Source: an uncultured Bacteroidales bacterium
GTDB lineage: Bacteria > Bacteroidota > Bacteroidia > Bacteroidales > UBA3663
Assembly (NCBI GenBank): GCA_937899265.1
Contig: CALBPV010000111.1
Span: 1-5,194, forward strand
Direction: 5' to 3'
Length of the DNA stretch: 5,194 bases
Program-made: the position numbers and the translations under genes
Shown: in pieces, positions 1 through 5,194 of the stretch
Layout: each line of letters starts with the position of its first letter
Numbering within the stretch: the stretch's first letter is position 1
Notes under the pieces: model-generated
What the model saw: only the letters and a program-made list of their open reading frames with translations
What the model was told of the DNA's origin: nothing
Databases searched by the model: none

Positions 1-205
1 CTCCTGCGGCATCGACAATCCGCGCCTCAAGGCCGAACCCCGCCTCGCCCTCGTGATGGGGACGGAAGGCGACGGGCTCGCCCCGGACGTGATAGCGGGA
101 GCCGACTATGTGGTTCGGATACCGATGTGCCACGGGGTCGATTCGCTCAATGTGGCCGCGGCTGCCGCCCTCGCCTGCTGGGAACTGTCAGGTCGGCGTA
201 GCTGA
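1..205 (+). CDS. SpoU/TrmH-family RNA 2'-O-ribose methyltransferase, C-terminal part (5' end outside window)
   Basis: Reading from base 2, 67 codons run to a TGA at 203-205. Visible residues 15-26 (LALVMGTEGDGL) match SPOUT motif 2, and residues 39-62 (RIPMCHGVDSLNVAAAAA and following) match motif 3, which together form the trefoil-knot S-adenosylmethionine site and dimer interface. Members of this family transfer a methyl group to a ribose 2'-OH in tRNA or rRNA, in the cytoplasm. Motif 1 and any N-terminal RNA-binding domain lie to the left of the window, so the exact substrate (tRNA Gm18, 23S Gm2251 or another) cannot be told and no symbol is given. The ending is natural: the stop falls just after motif 3, as usual in the family. 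The gene converges on purL with two bases between stop codons. Family call is firm; specificity is unknown. Confidence 0.9.
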   Translation, partial: SCGIDNPRLKAEPRLALVMGTEGDGLAPDVIAGADYVVRIPMCHGVDSLNVAAAAALACWELSGRRS

Positions 206-207
206 AG

Positions 208-3200
208 TCATTGCCGACGTTCCACCCACTCTCGGGCATTGACAAATGCCTGGAGCCAGGGGGTCACTTCGTCATTCTCGCGGTCTTCGGGCCAGAAAGC
301 ACACTGCCACGGGAAGATGGCGCGTTCCAAGTGGGGCATCATGCATAGATGGCGTCCGTCGGTGGTGGCCAGACCGGCAATGGCGGCAGGCGAACCGTTG
401 GGATTGGCAGGATAGGTTTCGTAGCCGTAGCGGGCTATGACGTTGTAGTTCTCAGTGTCCTTGGGGAACGAGAACTTGCCTTCGCCGTGAGCCACCCAGA
501 GACCGAGACGTGAACCCGAGAGCGAACCGAAGAGCACGCTGTCGTTCTTGGGGATGCTGAGGTTCACAAAGTTCGACTCGAACTTGTGGCTGTCGTTGTG
601 CAGCATGTGGAGCGTGGGCTCTGTCGTGAGTGTGGGCTTCAGGCCGGCACCCTTCTCGGAAGCCTCCATGATGCCGAGTTCCACCATCAATTGGCAACCG
701 TTGCAAATACCCAGCGAAAGGGTGTCCTCGCGGGCATAGAAGCGCTGGAGGGCAGTGCGCGCCTTCTCGTTGTAGAGAATGGCGGCAGCCCAGCCCTTGG
801 CCGAACCGAGCACGTCGGAGTTGGAGAATCCACCGCAGAAGACGATGAAATTCACGTCGCTCAAATCCTCGCGACCCGAAGTGAGGTCCGACGTATGCAC
901 GTCCTTCACGTCGAAGCCGGCCAGATACATCGCGTATGCCATTTCTCTCTCGCCGTTGGTGCCTTTCTCGCGTATGATGGCTGCCTTGGGTCTCGGCTGG
1001 CCTGCAGGAGCCTTGAGGTCGGCCAGACGACCGGTGAATTTGCGGGGCATCACCCAGTAGAGAGGCTGGTGCTTGTAGTTGTCGTAACGTTCGCGGGCCT
1101 TCTGTTCGCCGCTCTGACGGCGGTCGAGAAGGTAGGAGCTCTCATACCAGATGTCGCGGAGGGCGTCGATGTCGAAGTCTTCCACCCGATTGCCCTTGCG
1201 CACCTCCAGCACACGTTCGTCGCCGGGATAACCTATCTTGAGGAAGGTCACGCCGTGTTTCCCGAGCAGTTTCTCAAATTCCTTGGTCTTCTTGACCTGA
1301 AGCACCACACCGGGATTCTCGGCAAAGAGGATCTCCGTGAGCGTCTTCTCCTCGGCCACATCGCTGAGGTTGATGCGCAGACCGCCCTCCGTGTTGGCGA
1401 AAGTCATTTCGAGAAGTGTCGTCAGCAGACCGCCTGCCGAGATGTCGTGGCCGGCAAGTACCAGATTCTGACGGATGGCGTCCTGCACGGCGTTGAATGC
1501 GTCCGAGAAGTATTCCGGATTCTCGACCGTCGGTACCCTGTCGCCGAGCTTCGAGAGCGTTTGGGCCAAAGCGGAACCGCCGAGATACTGTTCGCAGAAC
1601 GAGAAATCCACCCAATAGAGTGCCGTCGAACGGTCGTTGCGTACAACGGGAGAAACCACCTTGCGGATGTCGCTCACCTCGGCGCCGCCCGAGATGATGA
1701 CCGTACCGGGCGAGAGCACCTTGCCGTCCTTGTACTGCTGGGTCATCGAGAGGGAGTCTTTGCCCGTGGGGATATTGACATTGAGCGCTATGGCAAAGTC
1801 CGAGCAGGCCTGTACGGCCTCATAGAGACGTGCATCCTCGCCCTCGTTGCGGCAGGGCCACATCCAGTTGGCCGAGAGCGATACGCCTTCCAGGCCGCCC
1901 TCGATGGGGGCAAAGACGATGTTGGTGAGCGCTTCGGCTACGGCCGTCACCGATCCGGCGGCAGCATCCACAAGGGCTGTCTGCGGGGCATGGCCGATGG
2001 AGGTTGCTATGCCGCGCCGTCCCCGATAGTCGAGGGCTACCACACCGCAGTCGCTCAGGGGCAGCTGGAGCGGACCGACGCACTGCTGACGGGCCACCTT
2101 GCCCGTCACGGAACGGTCCACCTTGTTGGTGAGCCAGTCTTTGCAGGCCACACTCTCCAGGCGGAGCACATCCTTGATGTACTGCTGTATCCTGTCGTCC
2201 GAAACCTCCACGGGAGCATAGTGATGTTCCACCGTATGGTCGTGCATATAGGTCTTGGGGGCGTGGCCGAACATATCCTTGAGTTCGAGGTCGATGGGCT
2301 TGGAGCCGTCCTTTTCCTCAAAGGTGAATCGCATGTCGTCGGTAGCCTCGCCTATCACATAGAAGGGCGAACGCTCACGCTCGGCGATTTTCTGCACACG
2401 CTCGATGTCTGCGTCCTTGATGAGGAAGCCCATGCGTTCCTGCGACTCGTTGCCCGCTATTTCCTTGGCCGAAAGGGTGGGGTCGCCCACGGGGAGGCGG
2501 TCCATCCAGATTTTGCCGCCTGTGGTGTCGATGAGCTCCGAGAGACAGTTGATGTGTCCGCCGGCACCGTGGTCGTGAATCGACACGATGGGGTTGTCGT
2601 CGCTCTCGCCCAATGCACGTATCACGTTGGCTGCACGCTTCTGCATCTCGGGGTTGGCGCGCTGCACGGCGTTCAGCTCGATGGCTCCGGCATATTTGCC
2701 CGTGTTGACCGATGAAACGGCACCGCCGCCCATGCCGATGCGGTAGTTGTCGCCGCCTATGAGGATGACCTTCTCGCCGGGTTCGGGCTCCCCCTTCAGG
2801 GCATCACGATAGTTGGCAAAACCCACTCCGCCGGCCAGCATGATGACTTTGTCGTAGCCGTAGCGTGTGTTCTCCTCCTCGTGTTCGAAGGTCAGGAGCG
2901 AACCGCAGATGAGCGGCTGTCCGAATTTGTTGCCGAAGTCGGATGCTCCGTTCGAGGCTTTGATGAGCACCTGTTCGGGTGTTTGGTAGAGCCAGGGACG
3001 CGCCTTCACGGTTTCCTCCCAGGGACGCGGACCCACCGGCGAACCCTTGTCGTTGCGGGGATAGGACGTGATGTAAACCGCTGTGCCGGCAATGGGCAGC
3101 GAAGCCTTGCCGCCGCCCAGTCGGTCGCGTATCTCGCCGCCCGTACCTGTGGCGGCTCCGTTGAAGGGTTCTACGGTCGTGGGGAAATTGTGCGTCTCGG

Positions 3201-3936
3201 CTTTGAGCGAAATCACCGAGTGGATTTTCTTCACGTCAAAATAGGAAGATGTCGTGGGGTCGGTCGGGGCGAACTGTTCGATTTCGGGACCGTCGTTGAA
3301 GGCCACATTGTCCTTGTAGGCCGACACCAGTTTGCCGGGATGCTCCTTGGAGGTTTTCTTGATGAGGGCAAAAAGCGATGATGGCTTCTCCTCGCCGTCG
3401 ATGATGAACGTACCGCCGAAGATTTTGTGACGGCAGTGTTCCGAGTTGACCTGCGAGAAGCCGAAGACCTCGGAGTCTGTCAGCCGACGGCCGATGCGAG
3501 CCGACACCTCTTTTAAATATTGTATCTCCTCGGGCGAGAGGGCGAGACCTTCCTGCACGTTGTAGGCGTCCAGGTCGTCTATCATCACCACTGTATCGGG
3601 CTGTTTGTCGATGGTGAAGCAGTCCTGTCCCACACCTTCATAGAGACGGCGCAACATGGGGTCGAACTCGGCATCGGGACCCTTGGCCGGGAAATATTCC
3701 TCGATGCGCCGGATGCCGTGCAGACCCATATTCTGGGTGATTTCTACGGCATTGGTGCTCCAGGGGGTAATCATTTCACGGCGGGGACCTACCCACCATC
3801 CCTGAAGCTGACGGTCGTTGAGAAGGGTTGCGTCACTGAAGAGCCAGCAGAGTTGCTTGCTCTCGTCGGAGTTGAGAACGTGGTCTGTCTCGACGGCTAA
3901 CACCGTCTTTGAGGGCTGTTGAAAGAAGTAAATCAT
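208..3936 (-). CDS. purL: Phosphoribosylformylglycinamidine synthase (FGAM synthase / FGAR amidotransferase), long single-chain form
   Basis: This cytoplasmic enzyme performs step four of de novo purine synthesis: FGAR + ATP + glutamine + water gives FGAM + ADP + Pi + glutamate (EC 6.3.5.3). It has 1242 residues, close to the ~1250-1300 of one-chain PurL. Order: PurS-like N-terminal domain (~1-140), linker (~140-195), two fused AIRS-type synthetase halves (~200-970), and a class I glutaminase (~980-1242). Visible motifs: SEHCRHKIF at 165-173; AETHNFPTTVEPFNGAATG beginning at 246, followed by GGEIRD; DHGAGGH at 455-461; GKDSLSM at 725-731; GHDISAGG at 829-836; GICNGCQLM with nucleophile Cys1078; AHGEGKF at 1149-1155; and MPHLER with catalytic His1202 and Glu1204. 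The reading frame extends 28 codons further upstream, but that part is Phe/Lys-rich, AT-rich and covers the promoter. The ATG at 3936-3934 (MIYFFQQPSKTV) fits the Bacteroides N terminus. Its leader is short, with no Shine-Dalgarno sequence and no room for a riboswitch. The gene appears intact and monocistronic. Confidence 0.97.
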   Translation of the reverse strand: MIYFFQQPSKTVLAVETDHVLNSDESKQLCWLFSDATLLNDRQLQGWWVGPRREMITPWSTNAVEITQNMGLHGIRRIEEYFPAKGPDAEFDPMLRRLYEGVGQDCFTIDKQPDTVVMIDDLDAYNVQEGLALSPEEIQYLKEVSARIGRRLTDSEVFGFSQVNSEHCRHKIFGGTFIIDGEEKPSSLFALIKKTSKEHPGKLVSAYKDNVAFNDGPEIEQFAPTDPTTSSYFDVKKIHSVISLKAETHNFPTTVEPFNGAATGTGGEIRDRLGGGKASLPIAGTAVYITSYPRNDKGSPVGPRPWEETVKARPWLYQTPEQVLIKASNGASDFGNKFGQPLICGSLLTFEHEEENTRYGYDKVIMLAGGVGFANYRDALKGEPEPGEKVILIGGDNYRIGMGGGAVSSVNTGKYAGAIELNAVQRANPEMQKRAANVIRALGESDDNPIVSIHDHGAGGHINCLSELIDTTGGKIWMDRLPVGDPTLSAKEIAGNESQERMGFLIKDADIERVQKIAERERSPFYVIGEATDDMRFTFEEKDGSKPIDLELKDMFGHAPKTYMHDHTVEHHYAPVEVSDDRIQQYIKDVLRLESVACKDWLTNKVDRSVTGKVARQQCVGPLQLPLSDCGVVALDYRGRRGIATSIGHAPQTALVDAAAGSVTAVAEALTNIVFAPIEGGLEGVSLSANWMWPCRNEGEDARLYEAVQACSDFAIALNVNIPTGKDSLSMTQQYKDGKVLSPGTVIISGGAEVSDIRKVVSPVVRNDRSTALYWVDFSFCEQYLGGSALAQTLSKLGDRVPTVENPEYFSDAFNAVQDAIRQNLVLAGHDISAGGLLTTLLEMTFANTEGGLRINLSDVAEEKTLTEILFAENPGVVLQVKKTKEFEKLLGKHGVTFLKIGYPGDERVLEVRKGNRVEDFDIDALRDIWYESSYLLDRRQSGEQKARERYDNYKHQPLYWVMPRKFTGRLADLKAPAGQPRPKAAIIREKGTNGEREMAYAMYLAGFDVKDVHTSDLTSGREDLSDVNFIVFCGGFSNSDVLGSAKGWAAAILYNEKARTALQRFYAREDTLSLGICNGCQLMVELGIMEASEKGAGLKPTLTTEPTLHMLHNDSHKFESNFVNLSIPKNDSVLFGSLSGSRLGLWVAHGEGKFSFPKDTENYNVIARYGYETYPANPNGSPAAIAGLATTDGRHLCMMPHLERAIFPWQCAFWPEDRENDEVTPWLQAFVNAREWVERRQ

Positions 3937-3957
3937 CACTTTTTTATAAATTTGCCG

Positions 3958-3965
3958 CAAAAATA
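3958..3965 (-). promoter_or_regulatory. Putative purL promoter, Bacteroidetes -7 box
   Basis: Read on the minus strand this is TATTTTTG, matching the Bacteroidetes -7 consensus TAnnTTTG. It would place the transcript start near 3952, about 16 bases before the purL ATG. I see no TTTG at the expected 19-base spacing upstream, so only half of the consensus is supported. The surrounding sequence is A/T-rich, where chance matches are fairly likely. Confidence 0.5.
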
Positions 3966-4009
3966 CACAAAAAAAATGAAAAATCCGTCTCTGTTTGAAA
4001 AAAAAATCA

Positions 4010-4017
4010 TATCTTTG
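4010..4017 (+). promoter_or_regulatory. Putative promoter of the LysE-family exporter gene, Bacteroidetes -7 box
   Basis: TATCTTTG matches TAnnTTTG and would start transcription around 4022-4025, giving a leader of about 25-28 bases before the ATG at 4050. A TTTG at 3994-3997 is only 12 bases upstream, too close for a standard -33 element; nothing fits at 19 bases. The bases before the ATG (ctccctaaaacg) contain no Shine-Dalgarno sequence, as is common in this phylum. Confidence 0.6.
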
Positions 4018-4049
4018 CAAAAAATTTTTGGCATCAACTCCCTAAAACG

Positions 4050-4724
4050 ATGTTAGACTTAGCAATCATAACCCTGTTTTGGGGTTTTTTAATAGGAATA
4101 ATAGTAAGTGCGCCCATGGGGCCCACAGGCATCCTTGTGATTCAGCGAACGCTCAATCGCGGATGGCTCTCGGGGTATCTCACCGGCTTGGGAGCTGTGC
4201 TGTCCGACCTTTTCTATGCCATTCTCTCCACCTTCCTCACCGCTGTGGTCGTCGATTGGATTTCGCAATATCAGGTCACCCTCCAAATCGTGGGTTCTGT
4301 AGCCATCCTGGGCTACGCAGCCTATCTGTGGAACTCCAATCCCGCCTCCGGGTTGGGCACCAACGACCGTTTGACACCCACGCCCGGCCTGAAGGTGAAA
4401 GGTATCCTCAAGTACTTCTTCTCGGGCTTCTTCCTCACCATCTCCAACCCCGCCATCGTCTTCCTCTACATGTTCCTTTTCGCGCGGAGCAACTTTCTCT
4501 TCGAAGCTTCAAGCGAAAACTGGTGGCTCTATCTCGTGGGCTTCCTGGGACTCATCGTCGGCGCTGTGGGATGGTGGACACTCATCACATGGATTATGAA
4601 GAAAATCCGCAACCATTTCAAGCCCCGCACCCTCATGGCAATCAACCGCGCCATCGCCATCGTCCTCGCCCTCATTGCCCTCTATGGCTTCGGCTATGCC
4701 CTCTGGCTGATTTTTCACCGGTAA
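4050..4724 (+). CDS. LysE/RhtB-family exporter (small inner-membrane translocator)
   Basis: The 224-residue product has the size and pattern of LysE-family exporters, which move amino acids or similar small molecules out across the inner membrane. Hydrophobic segments lie at roughly 4-28, 40-68, 76-95, 120-146, 158-183 and 200-222, giving six membrane spans. The N-terminal signature is visible as SAPMGPTG at 20-27, followed by a basic cytoplasmic turn with R33, N36 and R38 and a Gly-rich second span. A second family feature, SNPAIVFLY, sits at 132-140 with Asn133-Pro134 in the fourth span. The basic stretch at 184-194 (KKIRNHFKPRT) joins spans five and six. The substrate cannot be inferred from sequence. 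The gene stands alone, divergent from purL across a 113-bp gap, and no co-transcribed gene follows. The ATG at 4050 is the first in frame after the promoter candidate. The family is clear; specificity is not. Confidence 0.88.
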   Translation: MLDLAIITLFWGFLIGIIVSAPMGPTGILVIQRTLNRGWLSGYLTGLGAVLSDLFYAILSTFLTAVVVDWISQYQVTLQIVGSVAILGYAAYLWNSNPASGLGTNDRLTPTPGLKVKGILKYFFSGFFLTISNPAIVFLYMFLFARSNFLFEASSENWWLYLVGFLGLIVGAVGWWTLITWIMKKIRNHFKPRTLMAINRAIAIVLALIALYGFGYALWLIFHR

Positions 4725-4740
4725 AGAAACCTAAAACTCC

Positions 4741-4784
4741 GTCCCCATTCCCTTCAGGGGAGGGCTGGGGAGAGGCTGCCTGAA
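4741..4784. repeat. GC-rich inverted repeat, probable dispersed Bacteroidetes intergenic repeat
   Basis: A C-run/G-run block sits 16 bases after the exporter stop. CCCCA (4743-4747) pairs with TGGGG (4766-4770), and inside it CCCT (4750-4753) pairs with AGGG (4761-4764). An alternative pairing joins TTCAGG (4753-4758) to CCTGAA (4779-4784). Read on the plus strand in one frame it encodes PSPFPSGEGWGEA, the kind of spurious peptide that I recall recurring in Bacteroidetes annotations from a dispersed repeat. It could also help end transcription of the exporter, but no T-run follows on either strand, so a standard intrinsic terminator is not supported. Confidence 0.5.
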
Positions 4785-4812
4785 ACCATGAGCCATGAAC
4801 CAAATGCGTCAA

Positions 4813-4968
4813 TTATTTCACCTTCTTTTTGCCGTCCTTGATATAGATGCCTTTTGTAGGCTCTTGTTTCAGCAGAATGCCGTTCGGGGCATACATCCTA
4901 CCGTTTTGCCTGTCGGCTGAGAGTTGGCTGACTTCATTACTAATTACAAGTCTTGTGTGCAAAATTAC
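4813..4968 (-). pseudogene. Remnant of a gene encoding a type IX secretion-like C-terminal tail
   Basis: On the minus strand a stop-to-stop reading frame of 51 codons ends at a TAA (4815-4813). Its last part reads NGRMYAPNGILLKQEPTKG and then IYIKDGKKKVK. This resembles the ends of many secreted Prevotella and Bacteroides proteins (a short strand, a Gly-rich turn, then KGIYIxxGKKxxxK), the region used as a type IX secretion sorting signal or closely related tail. No suitable start exists: the only in-frame ATG would leave 27 residues, and a stop at 4971-4969 closes the frame upstream. I therefore read it as the 3' end of a lost gene whose body has been deleted. The similarity is judged by eye from the pattern; the parent protein is not identifiable. 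It converges on the exporter gene. Confidence 0.45.
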
Positions 4969-4990
4969 TTAAAATAATTCAAACAACAAA
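4960..4990 (-). promoter_or_regulatory. Consensus-like Bacteroidetes promoter (TTTG-N19-TAATTTTG) on the minus strand
   Basis: On the minus strand TTTG (4990-4987) is followed by exactly 19 bases and then TAATTTTG (4967-4960), agreeing with the published Bacteroides layout of a -33 TTTG and a -7 TAnnTTTG. It is the best full promoter match in the window, yet it overlaps the start of a gene remnant and drives no intact gene that I can see. About 16 bases after the expected start lies an ATG (4937-4935) opening a 22-codon frame (4869-4937). The region is A/T-rich, so a chance match is possible. Confidence 0.4.
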
Positions 4991-5112
4991 ATTTTAGTCA
5001 CAGAAATTGCTCTCTTTGGATAAAAAAAGCCTTTGAATTCACAAAACGTTCACAAAACACCCGCAAAAAAACATTCATTTCCACGCTTTTACTCCCTCAA
5101 GCATCCCAAAAC
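4991..5112. other. AT-rich non-coding stretch between the gene remnant and the tandem repeats
   Basis: This stretch has no convincing reading frame on either strand and is much richer in A and T than the genes in the window. It contains A-runs at 5022-5028 and 5065-5071, and a small direct repeat at 5038-5058. No RNA gene, attachment site or further TAnnTTTG box was recognised. It may be an upstream regulatory region of a gene to the right of the window. Confidence 0.5.
5038..5058. repeat. Short direct repeat, TTCACAAAAC twice at 11-bp period
   Basis: TTCACAAAAC occurs at 5038-5047 and again at 5049-5058, separated by one G. The 11-bp period puts both copies on nearly the same face of the helix, as for a paired protein-binding site, but slippage in AT-rich DNA would give the same pattern. 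Confidence 0.55.
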
Positions 5113-5194
5113 TGTCAATTCGTTGCCCGAATCTCGGCGAAGCTTTTGACACTTGTCAATTCGTTGTTCCAATTTGCGGCAAGCTTTTGACACT
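5113..5194. repeat. Two tandem 41-bp repeats with conserved ends and a divergent centre; array reaches the window edge
   Basis: Unit 1 is 5113-5153 and unit 2 is 5154-5194, directly abutting. The first 13 bases (TGTCAATTCGTTG) and the last 14 (AAGCTTTTGACACT) are identical in both, while the middle 14 (5126-5139 against 5167-5180) agree at only 6 positions, giving 33/41 overall. Each unit starts with TGTCAA and has TTGACA near its end, so every unit is bounded by a 6-bp inverted repeat. The window ends on a unit boundary, so more copies may follow. Function is unknown: possibilities include a dispersed palindromic element, multiple binding sites, or a minisatellite. Confidence 0.85.

Noticed and set aside
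586..2715. A 709-codon open frame on the plus strand opposite purL, with further ones at 2881-3381 and 3520-3900
   Set aside because: All lie in exact codon register antisense to purL, where stops arise only opposite TTA, CTA (Leu) or TCA (Ser) codons. purL prefers CTC/CTG and TCC/TCG/AGC, so the antisense stays open by codon bias. The translations show no recognisable domain.
3937..3957. A purine riboswitch or other leader control ahead of purL
   Set aside because: The predicted leader is only about 16 bases, too short for an aptamer, and no conserved purine-riboswitch core is present in the gap on the minus strand.
4079..4783. A 234-codon frame overlapping the exporter gene
   Set aside because: The product is rich in His, Pro and Arg and lacks hydrophobic order, while the 4050-4724 frame gives a clear six-span LysE-family protein. 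Its end merely runs through the GC-rich repeat.
4783..4796. The short direct repeat CCATGA-GCCATGA just after the GC-rich element, as a target-site duplication
   Set aside because: The two copies are almost adjacent with no element between them, so they cannot flank an insertion; a chance repeat is the simpler reading.
5146..5151. TTGACA as a sigma-70 -35 element
   Set aside because: It belongs to the repeat's inverted ends, no matching TATAAT lies 17 bases away, and Bacteroidetes primary promoters use TTTG/TAnnTTTG rather than this hexamer.
5113..5194. A CRISPR array formed by the 41-bp repeats
   Set aside because: The conserved part is 27 bp but the variable part is only 14 bp, far shorter than any known spacer, and it retains partial similarity between units. 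No cas gene is in the window.

Overview
The window reads as ordinary chromosome of a Bacteroidales bacterium, probably a fairly GC-rich member of the Prevotellaceae. Four things point there. Promoter-like TAnnTTTG (-7) boxes of the Bacteroidetes type lie in AT-rich gaps. No Shine-Dalgarno sequence precedes the starts. The PurL is the long single-chain form with a Bacteroides-like N terminus. A decayed C-terminal tail resembles the KGIYIxxGKKxxxK ends common in proteins of this group. The genus is an inference; no marker gene is present to fix it.

Layout. Positions 1-205 (+) hold the last 67 codons of a SpoU/TrmH-family RNA 2'-O-methyltransferase. Two bases later, tail to tail, ends purL (208-3936, -), a complete 1242-residue phosphoribosylformylglycinamidine synthase that fills most of the window. 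A 113-bp AT-rich gap (3937-4049) carries divergent promoter candidates for purL and for a LysE-family membrane exporter (4050-4724, +).

The last 470 bases (4725-5194) hold no intact gene. They contain a GC-rich inverted repeat that looks like a dispersed Bacteroidetes intergenic repeat, a 51-codon remnant of a C-terminal sorting-type tail on the minus strand preceded by a consensus-like promoter, an AT-rich stretch with a small 10-bp direct repeat, and two abutting 41-bp repeats ending exactly at the window edge. Each 41-bp unit has conserved flanks and a divergent 14-bp centre.

Functionally the three genes are unrelated: RNA modification, purine biosynthesis and small-molecule export. Nothing suggests an operon. 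No defence system, mobile-element gene, RNA gene or clear new system is visible. The least explained part is the repeat array running off the right edge.
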